From: Ignavibacteriota bacterium | GTDB lineage: Bacteria > Bacteroidota > Ignavibacteria > Tepidaquicellales > Tepidaquicellaceae | DNA length: 9,497 bases | Direction of reading: 5' to 3' | NCBI GenBank assembly: GCA_003158365.1 | Contig: PMIW01000043.1 | Span: 250 to 9,746 of the forward strand | Part shown: in pieces, positions 1 through 6,747 of the stretch | Position numbering within the stretch: the first letter of the stretch is position 1 | Layout: each line of letters opens with the position of its first letter | Translations under genes and position numbers: made by a program | Notes under the pieces: model-generated | Told to the model about the DNA's origin: nothing | The model's input: only the letters and a program-made list of their open reading frames with translations | Databases searched by the model: none

Positions 1-480
1 TATTATAAACCAATCAGCAACAGCAGCGATTTATTTTTAAACTTTTCTATCGCAGGAATTTCGGACAACAGGGAATTTGAATATTTTGATTATTACGGAA
101 ATTCTTATGTCCCTAATAAATTAAACAGGGTTTTCATAATGCCGCTTAATATAGGTATTCAGCATTATATATTTAAAGATGAAATTGAAAATGATTTTAA
201 GCCGTTGGTTAGTATTGGCATTACTCCGGCACTGGTACTGACAAATCCCTATGACAGAGGCTATTTCAATGCACTTGGATATTTTAACGCAGCTTTTGCT
301 TTCGGAGGATTTGCAGGAATAGGATTGGAATATAACCAGACTAAAAATCTTGCTTTCAGTTTAAACTTCAGATATTTTTATTTGCCTGTTATCGGGAGCA
401 ATGTTATGAGTCTTAAGGATAGTCCTATGAAGGACTTAGGCGGTATTCAGCTGGTGTTCGGTCTTAATTTCTTGAACTAA
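1..480 (+). CDS. Outer-membrane beta-barrel protein, C-terminal part (5' end outside window)
   Basis: The frame is open from the first base to a TAA at 478-480, giving about 159 visible residues, so the gene starts upstream of the window. The Met at position 139 is internal: readable coding sequence (ISDNREFEYFDYYGNSY) precedes it in the same frame. The protein is rich in Gly and aromatics and shows short alternating hydrophobic/polar strands (for example FGGFAGIGLEYN, LAFSLNFRYFYLP) separated by polar turns. It ends in a strand-like GGIQLVFGLNFLN. This is the look of a transmembrane beta-barrel closing strand, so an outer-membrane location is inferred. It does not identify a substrate or exact family. 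The stop lies 8 bp from the convergent stop of ligA, with a small hairpin at the junction. Confidence 0.6.
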   Translation, partial: YYKPISNSSDLFLNFSIAGISDNREFEYFDYYGNSYVPNKLNRVFIMPLNIGIQHYIFKDEIENDFKPLVSIGITPALVLTNPYDRGYFNALGYFNAAFAFGGFAGIGLEYNQTKNLAFSLNFRYFYLPVIGSNVMSLKDSPMKDLGGIQLVFGLNFLN

Positions 481-481
481 A

Positions 482-505
482 AGGATATTTATCCTATCAT
501 TTTTT
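482..505 (+). terminator. Weak hairpin plus T-run between convergent genes
   Basis: AGGATA (482-487) and TATCCT (490-495) are inverted repeats. Sterically they form a 5-bp stem with a 4-nt loop. A run of six T (500-505) follows four bases later on the plus strand. It sits at the junction of the beta-barrel gene and ligA and overlaps the end of ligA. The position suits a terminator for the plus-strand gene, but the stem is short and AT-rich, so this is tentative. Confidence 0.35.
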
Positions 506-2498
506 CGAAGTCTTTTTCATCTATTATTTTTACGCCGAGTTTTTTGGCTTTATTTAATTTACTTCCGGCTTCTGTCCCTGCCAGGACAAAATCGGTATTT
601 TTGCTTACAGACGAAGAGACCCTTCCTCCGAATTCCTCAATTATCTGGGATGCTTTATCTCGTGTGTGTGTTTCAAGCGTGCCTGTCAGAACGAAAGTCT
701 TATCCTTAAAATTTCCGTTGAATTTTATTTTTACTGATTCATCAACTTTGAAATTCAGTCCGGCGCTCTGAAGTTTTTTTATGAGTAATTTGCTTTTTTC
801 ATCCTCAAAAAATTCTTTAATACTTTTTGCAATTTTAGGACCGACTTCGTAAATATTACTTATTTCTTCTACAGATGCTTTTGATAATTTATCCATTGAC
901 GCAAAATTCTTGGCAATTATCCTTGCCGTCTTTTCGCCAATGTGCCTTATGCCGAGCGCAAACAAAACTTTATCAAATGGTTTCTTTTTAGATTCCTCAA
1001 TTGCGTTTAAAATATTATTTATGCTTTTTTCCCCGAATCGCTCGAGATTAATCAGTATATCCTTATATTTATAGAGCTGGTATAAATCAGTAAAATCTCT
1101 AATTAATCCTTCTTTTAAAAAAATTTCTATAATGCTTGTGCCAAGTCCTTCGATTTCCATTGCATCCCTCTGAACGAAATGCTCTATTCTCCCCTGAACC
1201 TGTGCGGAACAAAAATAATTCACACAGTAGAAACTGACTTCCTCTTCTGGTTTTTCAAGTCTGGAGTTGCAGACAGGACATCTTTCGGGTAATTTATACT
1301 CTTTAATTTTTTCGTAATCTTTGTCTTTTATAACTTCAACAACTTTCGGAATTACATCTCCGCCTTTTTCAATTTTTACTTTTACACCTTCCTTAATACC
1401 TTTTCTTTTTATTTCGTCAAAGTTATGTAGAGTTGCTCGCGAAATCGTAGAACCGGCGAGGAATACAGGCTCAAGCTCCGCAACAGGAGTGATTGTACCT
1501 ACCCTTCCAACCTGCAGGGTTATTGCTTTTATAATCGTGATTTGCTGCTTGGCTTTGAATTTATACGCTATTGCCCAGCGTGGTGATTTGGCAACTGAAC
1601 CTAGTTTATCCTGCTGGACAAGCGAATTTATTTTTATTACAACACCGTCAATTTCATAAGGAAGTGTATCTCTTATATTATCAACTTCATCGCAGTATTT
1701 TTTTACTTCATCGATATTACTGACTTTTTTCAAAAATGCATTAACCGGGAATTTTATAGATTTTAAAATTTCCAGATTCTTGAAATGCGAACTTAAAGTT
1801 TCATCGTTAGTTCTGAAATAATAAACAAAAATATTTAATGGTCTTGAAGCAACGGCTTTGTTGTCCTTTTGTTTTAATGTGCCTGCAGCCGTGTTTCTTG
1901 CATTCGCGAAGAGTTTTTCCCCTCTTAATTCCTGCTCCTCGTTTATCTTTTCGAAATCATCTTTTTTAATAAAAACTTCACCCCTTACTTCGAAATTTTT
2001 ATACATACCCGATTTCACTCTTAATGGAATCGAACGGATTGTTTTTAAATTTTTAGTAACATCGTCACCCTTTGTGCCATCCCCTCTTGTTGCTCCTTTC
2101 ACGAATATCCCGTTTTGATATGTTAGAGAAACTGCAAGCCCGTCAAATTTTAATTCGCAGACATATTCATATTTTTCGTTCGGGATAAGATTTTTAATTC
2201 TTTTATCGAAGTCAATTAATTCGTCGAAGTTATATGAATTTGCAAGTGAAAGCATCGGAACTTCGTGAGTCACAACTTCAAATTTTTTGGTTGGTTCGCC
2301 CGAAACCCTCATGGTTGGTGATTCGGGAGTAATTAATTCGTGATAATTTTTTTCAATTTTCTCAAGTTCCTTCATCATCATATCATAATCCAGATCAGAA
2401 ATATCGGGTTCGGCTAAGGTGTAGTACCTGTAATCAGCATCTGCTATTTTCTCACGTAAGGTTTCTGCTTTTTTTAATATGTTTTGCGGAACAGCCAA
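489..2498 (-). CDS. ligA: NAD-dependent DNA ligase LigA
   Basis: LigA seals nicks in duplex DNA using NAD+ during replication and repair. The 669-residue product has the usual full length of the family. The N-terminal Ia domain shows ADYRYY (21-26) and DISDLDYD (32-39). The adenylation motif ELKFDG puts the AMP-accepting lysine at K117. RGE (172-174) and YEIDGVVIK (281-289) are further nucleotidyltransferase motifs. The OB-fold segment holds AGSTISRATLHN (348-359) and GGDVIPKV (379-386). Four cysteines (C407, C410, C425, C430) form the zinc finger. Helix-hairpin-helix repeats follow at about 510-560, and a C-terminal BRCT domain runs from about 593 to 669. The start codon is TTG: upstream in frame there is no ATG before a stop, and the first internal Met (about residue 40) would remove the Ia domain. 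It lies 132 bp downstream of the RodZ-like gene on the same strand. No key residue is missing. Confidence 0.97.
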   Translation of the reverse strand: MAVPQNILKKAETLREKIADADYRYYTLAEPDISDLDYDMMMKELEKIEKNYHELITPESPTMRVSGEPTKKFEVVTHEVPMLSLANSYNFDELIDFDKRIKNLIPNEKYEYVCELKFDGLAVSLTYQNGIFVKGATRGDGTKGDDVTKNLKTIRSIPLRVKSGMYKNFEVRGEVFIKKDDFEKINEEQELRGEKLFANARNTAAGTLKQKDNKAVASRPLNIFVYYFRTNDETLSSHFKNLEILKSIKFPVNAFLKKVSNIDEVKKYCDEVDNIRDTLPYEIDGVVIKINSLVQQDKLGSVAKSPRWAIAYKFKAKQQITIIKAITLQVGRVGTITPVAELEPVFLAGSTISRATLHNFDEIKRKGIKEGVKVKIEKGGDVIPKVVEVIKDKDYEKIKEYKLPERCPVCNSRLEKPEEEVSFYCVNYFCSAQVQGRIEHFVQRDAMEIEGLGTSIIEIFLKEGLIRDFTDLYQLYKYKDILINLERFGEKSINNILNAIEESKKKPFDKVLFALGIRHIGEKTARIIAKNFASMDKLSKASVEEISNIYEVGPKIAKSIKEFFEDEKSKLLIKKLQSAGLNFKVDESVKIKFNGNFKDKTFVLTGTLETHTRDKASQIIEEFGGRVSSSVSKNTDFVLAGTEAGSKLNKAKKLGVKIIDEKDFEKMIG

Positions 2499-2587
2499 GT
2501 TAATTATTGTTACTAAGTTATTACGTTATAAATTATTTTAACAAAAATGAAAGGAAAAAAATTAATTATTCTTTTTTAAAAAGTATT

Positions 2588-2635
2588 ATTTATTATTCAC
2601 TCTTTGCATCCGCCGTGGCGGATTTATTATTCACT
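2588..2635. repeat. 14-bp direct repeat flanking a GC-rich palindrome
   Basis: The 14-mer ATTTATTATTCACT occurs perfectly at 2588-2601 and again at 2622-2635, a period of 34 bp. Between the copies lies a 20-bp insert. Its end overlaps the palindrome ATCCGCC-GT-GGCGGAT (2608-2623), which stands out as GC-rich in very AT-rich DNA. The right-hand copy includes the TGA stop (complement of 2631-2633) of the RodZ-like gene, and the left-hand copy carries the same bases. Deleting one 34-bp unit would therefore leave the protein unchanged. The arrangement looks like a small palindromic element with a target duplication, or a slipped tandem duplication. No other copy is visible in the window. Confidence 0.75.
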
Positions 2636-3680
2636 GCTCTTTTGCTATGCCTTCACGGGATATTTTCAGATATTTCACCTTTGTATCTTTAATATCCAAT
2701 TTTTTTCCGTTTAAATACAATTCGAACGCTGATGTGTTATTGGATGTTATATAGAAATTCTTCTTTGCCTTCCAGGAACCTTTGTAGTCCTTGTCAAATG
2801 TCTCTTTGTACATATTATCATATGCTATAGAATCTATTATTACTGCAATATATCCTTTTTTAAAACAATTTATTTCAAGTGTTAAAGAATCATTCAAAGC
2901 TTTCTTTATAGAATCCTGCACCAATTGAACTCTTTTTGTGGAGTCTTCAATTTCTTCTTTTGAACGCTTTCCGAGAATTTTCTTTTCATTTTCTTTAACT
3001 ACTGTATCGAAATTTTGTCTCACTAAATCGTATTTCGATTTTGAGGTTCCCGTTATAAAAACTGTAGTCAGAAGCAGGTAAACCCCGTATCCCATAAGCA
3101 ATACAACGGCTGCAATTCCCAGAGACTTAAAAATTGAAGGAGAAAAGTTAATGGATTTTTTCTGAGGCTGTTTTTTCAGTTCCGGTTGTTCGGTATATGT
3201 AGCAGATTTTACTACATCAATTTTCTTAACCGGTGTACTTTTAAAATGCTTCCTTTTGTCTTTTGGTTTTACAGGTTTTTGCTGTGAAGCATCTGTTTTT
3301 TCTTCAAAAAAACTTTCCATTGACTCTTGTGCGTAAGTCGTATTTTTTTCTGTGGCAGGTTCTGTTTCTTCTTCCTTTAAAACATCATCGGGTTTTTTAA
3401 TATCAGATTCAGTTTCTTTTTTATCTTCAGCTATCGGCTGATATCTGCCGCTTTTCGCAAGATCAAAATTGTAAAGAGTTTCTTTATCATCGAGTCCCAA
3501 ACTTCTGATATATTGTTTTAAAAATGCTCTTATATACGGCTGCGGTAAAAAACCGAAATCTCCGCTTTCAAGTTTTTCTAAATTTGATATGTGAATTCTT
3601 GTTTCGTGAGCAATATCCAAAAGCGAAATCTTTTTACTTTCCCGGTAAGCTTTTAAATCCTCTGCAAATTTTTTTAACAT
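2631..3680 (-). CDS. rodZ: RodZ-like protein: N-terminal HTH, one membrane segment, C-terminal DUF4115-type domain
   Basis: RodZ-type proteins link the MreB cytoskeleton to the cell-wall elongation machinery across the inner membrane. The 349-residue product has the full RodZ-like order. An N-terminal HTH_25-type helix-turn-helix covers about 1-75, with the typical LESGDFGFLP (37-46), YIRAFLKQYIRSLGLD (49-64) and conserved spacing. A low-complexity charged linker follows (about 80-180, rich in Lys/Glu/Pro). A single membrane helix lies at about 183-209 (SLGIAAVVLLMGYGVYLLL). A periplasmic segment ends in a beta-rich domain (about 265-345) with SWKAKKNFYIT and LYLNGKKL, matching the DUF4115/RodZ_C pattern. 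The start is ATG at 3678-3680. It is transcribed away from yggS and toward ligA. The HTH in this family usually serves protein contacts, so a DNA-binding regulator is the less likely alternative. Confidence 0.8.
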   Translation of the reverse strand: MLKKFAEDLKAYRESKKISLLDIAHETRIHISNLEKLESGDFGFLPQPYIRAFLKQYIRSLGLDDKETLYNFDLAKSGRYQPIAEDKKETESDIKKPDDVLKEEETEPATEKNTTYAQESMESFFEEKTDASQQKPVKPKDKRKHFKSTPVKKIDVVKSATYTEQPELKKQPQKKSINFSPSIFKSLGIAAVVLLMGYGVYLLLTTVFITGTSKSKYDLVRQNFDTVVKENEKKILGKRSKEEIEDSTKRVQLVQDSIKKALNDSLTLEINCFKKGYIAVIIDSIAYDNMYKETFDKDYKGSWKAKKNFYITSNNTSAFELYLNGKKLDIKDTKVKYLKISREGIAKEQ

Positions 3681-3745
3681 AATATAATGGTATATGCTTA
3701 AACGTTGAATTTTGTAGAAAATAAATATATTTTTTGTAAATATAT
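3681..3745. promoter_or_regulatory. Divergent intergenic spacer, presumed to hold promoters for both flanking operons
   Basis: This 65-bp spacer separates the divergent starts of the RodZ-like gene and yggS, so both transcripts should begin in or near it. It is almost pure A/T. Two TTTG words on the plus strand (3711-3714 and 3733-3736) resemble parts of the Bacteroidota promoter. Their spacing does not match the -33/-7 consensus, so I assign no exact element. No Shine-Dalgarno sequence is seen for either gene. Confidence 0.35.
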
Positions 3746-4441
3746 ATGAAATACGATTACCTTAAAGAAAATTATTCCGATTTAGTAGCGGATATTAAAG
3801 CAATATGCCCACAAATCGGTAAGAATTATGAGGATATAAAACTCGTTGCAATAAGCAAAACTTTCCCGTCGGAAGAAATTTTAGAGGTTCATAAAATCGG
3901 GCATGTTGATTTCGGCGAGAATAAAGTTCAGGAACTGACATCTAAATATGGTGAACTGAAATCCGAATCTATTAAATGGCATCTTGTAGGGCATTTGCAA
4001 ACGAATAAAGTGAAATATATTATTGATTTTGTTGAACTTGTTCATTCCGTCGATAGCTTTAAACTCGCACTGGAATTAGATAAATTTGCAAAGAAAGCAG
4101 GAAGAATTCTAAACATTCTTGTTCAGGTGAATACAAGTGATGAAATGCAGAAATCAGGTGCGGAACCGGGTGAAGTGAAGAAACTTTGCAAAGAAATATC
4201 AGTTCTTGAAAATATTAATATTCAGGGTCTGATGACAATTGGCATGTTCACTGATATGGAGAATATTATAAGGGAAAATTTTGTATTGCTGAAAAACCTG
4301 TTTGATGAATTGAAAGCTGATTATGGCAGCTTTAAATACCTTTCTATGGGTATGACTTCTGATTATAAGATTGCACTCGAAGAAGGCTCAAATATGCTCA
4401 GGATAGGAAGTGCAATTTTCGGAAAAAGAAATTATTTATAA
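3746..4441 (+). CDS. yggS: YggS/PLPBP family pyridoxal 5'-phosphate homeostasis protein
   Basis: Members of this family bind PLP on a lysine in a TIM-barrel fold and buffer cellular vitamin B6 and amino/keto-acid balance; no catalytic activity is established. The 231-residue length is normal. Conserved motifs run in order: LVAISKTFP, with the PLP-binding lysine at K38; FGENKVQE (57-64); WHLVGHLQTNK (78-88); HSVDS (100-104); VQVN (127-129 region); KSG (136-138); GLMTIG (161-166); and the phosphate-binding end SMGMTSDYKIALEEGSNMLRIGS (200-222), of which MGMTSDY and LRIGSAIFG are the diagnostic parts. The ATG start gives a full-length N terminus. It is the first gene of the plus-strand run, 18 bp ahead of divIVA. 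Homologues (ylmE) also sit near divIVA in Firmicutes, usually with sepF, ylmG and ylmH between them; those are absent here. Confidence 0.93.
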   Translation: MKYDYLKENYSDLVADIKAICPQIGKNYEDIKLVAISKTFPSEEILEVHKIGHVDFGENKVQELTSKYGELKSESIKWHLVGHLQTNKVKYIIDFVELVHSVDSFKLALELDKFAKKAGRILNILVQVNTSDEMQKSGAEPGEVKKLCKEISVLENINIQGLMTIGMFTDMENIIRENFVLLKNLFDELKADYGSFKYLSMGMTSDYKIALEEGSNMLRIGSAIFGKRNYL

Positions 4442-4459
4442 ATATTTTAATAAACCGGT

Positions 4460-5083
4460 ATGAATATTACCTCAAAAGACATTAAAAAAAGAGATTTCAA
4501 AAAGGGTCTTCGCGGATACGATGCGAATGAAGTTGATGCATTTCTCGATACTGTAAGCTCGCATTATGAAAAATTAATCGTAGAAAACAAAAATCAGGCA
4601 GATAAAATAAAATCCCTTATGTCTGATATAGAAATCTATAAAGAAAACGAAACTAACCTGCAGAAAGCAATTATTAAATCGCAGGATTTGGGTGAGGAAA
4701 TCGTGATTAATGCAAAGAAAAAGGCTGAAATGATAATAAAAGAAGCCGAATTGAATTCAAGGAAAATGAAACAGGATATAGAAGATGATATACTTTCCAA
4801 AAAACAGGAACTCGAAAGCATTAAACAAAGAAACGATAAAGTGATAGAGGATGTAAGAAATTTTCTGAATGATAAATTAAATGAATTTGAAGATTTCATA
4901 AAAAACAAAAAGATTTTTAAAATGGAACTTTCAAATCTGACAAACATTACAAGTGATTTCGAAGGACTGGATGAGGCAAACAACGAGCAAAAAGAAGAAG
5001 AAGAAAAACCGGTTAAAAAAGTATTTATAGGAGGTTCTAAACCCGATAAGAGTTCGTTCGAAGACAGCTTTGAAGTAAAATAA
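4460..5083 (+). CDS. divIVA: DivIVA-domain coiled-coil protein
   Basis: DivIVA proteins assemble on negatively curved membrane at poles and septa and recruit division or cell-wall partners. The N-terminal lipid-binding domain is clear: NITSKDIKKRDF (2-13), then RGYDANEVDAFLD (18-30), with the conserved Arg at R18 and the family signature RGYD..EVD.FLD. The membrane-inserting Phe at position 17 of the Bacillus protein is Leu (L17) here. Long heptad-rich, Lys/Glu-rich coiled coil follows over about 33-150. The C terminus is a disordered acidic/basic tail with EEEEKPVKKVFIGGSKP near 178-195. The total of 207 residues is typical. It lies between yggS and the first PNP gene, with gaps of 18 and 4 bp, so co-transcription is likely. 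DivIVA is classically described in Gram-positives, and its partner in this organism cannot be read from the sequence. Confidence 0.88.
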   Translation: MNITSKDIKKRDFKKGLRGYDANEVDAFLDTVSSHYEKLIVENKNQADKIKSLMSDIEIYKENETNLQKAIIKSQDLGEEIVINAKKKAEMIIKEAELNSRKMKQDIEDDILSKKQELESIKQRNDKVIEDVRNFLNDKLNEFEDFIKNKKIFKMELSNLTNITSDFEGLDEANNEQKEEEEKPVKKVFIGGSKPDKSSFEDSFEVK

Positions 5084-5087
5084 TCAA

Positions 5088-5888
5088 ATGAAATCGAATA
5101 TTAAGGCAACTAAAGATTGTATAAGAAATATTGTAAAAGATAAACATGATGTTGGGATAATTCTGGGAACCGGACTGGGGGGTCTGGTAAAATTTATTAA
5201 GATTGAACATATCATTGATTACTCAGATATTCCGAATTTTCCTGTCTCTACTGTAGAGTCTCATCACGGTAAACTTATTTTCGGAAAATTATCGGGAAAA
5301 AAAATTATCGCGATGCAGGGCAGGTTTCATTTTTATGAAGGGTATTCCCACGAACGTGTTACTTTCCCATTGCACATTATGAAAGAACTGGGAATTAAAC
5401 TTTTAATTGCTTCAAATGCATGCGGTGCTTTGAATCCCGAATTCCGGAAGACGGATTTAATGATATTAACGTCTCACATTAATTTGCATTATACTTCTCC
5501 GTTAATCGGTTCGAACTATAAGGACAATGCAAGAATGACGCACTATTATTCCACAAGATTAATTGATCTTGCTGAAAAGACTGCTGTTGAAAATAATATA
5601 GATATAAAAAAAGGTGTTTATGCCAGCGTGCAGGGTCCGGCTCTTGAAACAAAATCCGAATATAGGATGATTAGGAAATTCGGAGGCGATGTGGTCGGGA
5701 TGTCTACAATTCCCGAAGTAATCGTTGCCCATAAACTGGGTATAGAATCACTCGGAATTTCAATAATAACCGATGAGGGTTTTCCCGACACAATTGAAGT
5801 TGCAATGCTGGAAAATATTCTTATGTCTGCAAGTATAGCTGAACCAAAGATGACCCTTTTAATTAAAAAGTTAATAGAAAAATTATAA
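5088..5888 (+). CDS. punA: Purine nucleoside phosphorylase (trimeric PNP family), first of a tandem pair
   Basis: PNPs split purine nucleosides with phosphate into base and (deoxy)ribose-1-phosphate for salvage in the cytosol. The 266-residue protein shows GIILGTGLGG (23-32, phosphate loop), ESHHGKLIFG (57-66), MQGRFHFYEGY (76-86), SNACGALNP (109-117), HINL (130-133), GPALET with the purine-binding Glu at E187, GMSTIPEVIVAH (204-215) and SIITDEG with D229 where human PNP has Asn243. The tail AEPKMTLL is a Bacteroidota-like ending. Two departures stand out. The usual RFPxMSxAYD loop, whose Phe (human Phe159) enters the neighbour's active site, is replaced by DNARMTHYYS (146-155). The His that contacts the ribose 5'-OH (human His257) aligns with M240. 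The enzyme class is firm, but its substrate preference is not. It starts 4 bp after divIVA and is 11 bp from a divergent paralogue. Confidence 0.88.
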   Translation: MKSNIKATKDCIRNIVKDKHDVGIILGTGLGGLVKFIKIEHIIDYSDIPNFPVSTVESHHGKLIFGKLSGKKIIAMQGRFHFYEGYSHERVTFPLHIMKELGIKLLIASNACGALNPEFRKTDLMILTSHINLHYTSPLIGSNYKDNARMTHYYSTRLIDLAEKTAVENNIDIKKGVYASVQGPALETKSEYRMIRKFGGDVVGMSTIPEVIVAHKLGIESLGISIITDEGFPDTIEVAMLENILMSASIAEPKMTLLIKKLIEKL

Positions 5889-5899
5889 ATTTAAATATT

Positions 5900-6742
5900 A
5901 TGACCGAACAAAGAAAAAAAATATTTGGAACTGTTGCTTACCTTAAAAAACTTCTGCCAGTGAACTTTCATGCGAAAGTCGCTTTAATAGTAGAAGATAA
6001 TTACAGACTCCCTGCAGGTATTAAGATTATTAAAAAAATTAACGTCAGAGATATTCCCGCAACTTATAACAAGGAAATTTTTGATAATCCATTATTTATA
6101 CTTTGCGCAAAAACGGGAAACCGGAATATGTTAATACTAAAAGGCAGACTGCATTTCTATGACGGAGTAAAAATGAGGGACATTGCTCATTTTATATATT
6201 CATTAAAATACATGGGAGTGGAAAAAATAATATCCATAGATGAAGTTGGGAATTTAAATCCAAGGTTCAAATGCGGTGAACTTGCCCTGATATATGATCA
6301 TATAAATCTTATGGGTGATAATCCGCTTATAGGAGAAAACGATAATGAGCTGGGAATACGTTTCCCTGATATGAGCAATGCATATGACGAAGGATTATTT
6401 TCAAAAGCAGTAAAAGTTTTTGCGGACAGTAAAACAAAAATCAATGAAACCGTTTACCTTGGAATAATCGGTCCCGAAAGCGAAACCGAAGCTGAAGCAA
6501 GATTTTACAGGGAAATAGGTTCGGATGTGCTGGGGTATTCTGTAATCCCGGAAAATATTACTGCTGTTCACGGTAAAATGAAAATGCTTGCCATTGGTCT
6601 TATCACAAGAGAGTTAGTTGCAGATAAAATGAAAGCAGATGTTTCAACTGAATCAGAAAAGAAAAAGGAAAATTTAAAATATTTTAAAAAATCAGAAAGC
6701 GAACTGAATAGAATTCTGATAACACTTATAAAAAACATTTAA
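5900..6742 (+). CDS. Divergent PNP-family paralogue, probably catalytically impaired
   Basis: The 280-residue product aligns along its length with the preceding PNP: KGRLHFYDG (81-89), GNLNPRF (117-123), DHINLMGDNPLIG (133-145), RFPDMSNAYD (154-163), GPESETEAEARFYREIG (191-207) and a GYSVIPENITAVH stretch (212-224). It keeps the Arg/His pair of the phosphate site (R83, H85), the purine Glu (E195) and the trans-acting Phe loop (F155). It lacks the glycine-rich GTGLG loop (ALIVEDNYRLP instead), the HHGKL segment, the Asn-Ala of the base pocket (now D114-E115), the Met of GMS (now Y213) and the Asn/Asp base contact (now R237). Loss of several ligands argues against normal phosphorolysis. The clean full-length frame argues against a decaying pseudogene. 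A structural or regulatory partner of the first PNP is my inference; an altered substrate is the alternative. Confidence 0.75.
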   Translation: MTEQRKKIFGTVAYLKKLLPVNFHAKVALIVEDNYRLPAGIKIIKKINVRDIPATYNKEIFDNPLFILCAKTGNRNMLILKGRLHFYDGVKMRDIAHFIYSLKYMGVEKIISIDEVGNLNPRFKCGELALIYDHINLMGDNPLIGENDNELGIRFPDMSNAYDEGLFSKAVKVFADSKTKINETVYLGIIGPESETEAEARFYREIGSDVLGYSVIPENITAVHGKMKMLAIGLITRELVADKMKADVSTESEKKKENLKYFKKSESELNRILITLIKNI

Positions 6743-6747
6743 CGCGT

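Noticed and set aside
544..2118. Plus-strand open frames inside ligA (544-771, 1321-1659, 1858-2118)
   Set aside because: All are antisense to a fully motif-complete DNA ligase and show Ser/Phe/Thr-rich shadow composition.
2608..2623. GC-rich palindrome as a transcription terminator of the RodZ-like gene
   Set aside because: In the minus-strand direction no T-run follows the stem immediately, and ligA lies just downstream on the same strand; a repeat element is the better reading.
2507..2692. 61-residue plus-strand frame across the ligA/RodZ-like spacer
   Set aside because: It runs antisense through the end of the RodZ-like gene and the repeat, with low-complexity composition and no context supporting a gene.
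3711..3736. Bacteroidota-type promoter (TTTG and TAnnTTTG) ahead of yggS
   Set aside because: The two TTTG words are too close together and the -7-like box has one base too many; it would also put the start of transcription almost on the ATG.
4636..4983. Minus-strand frame within divIVA with hydrophobic Ser/Phe-rich product
   Set aside because: It is the antisense of a Lys/Glu-rich coiled coil, which always yields Phe/Ser/Leu-rich shadows.
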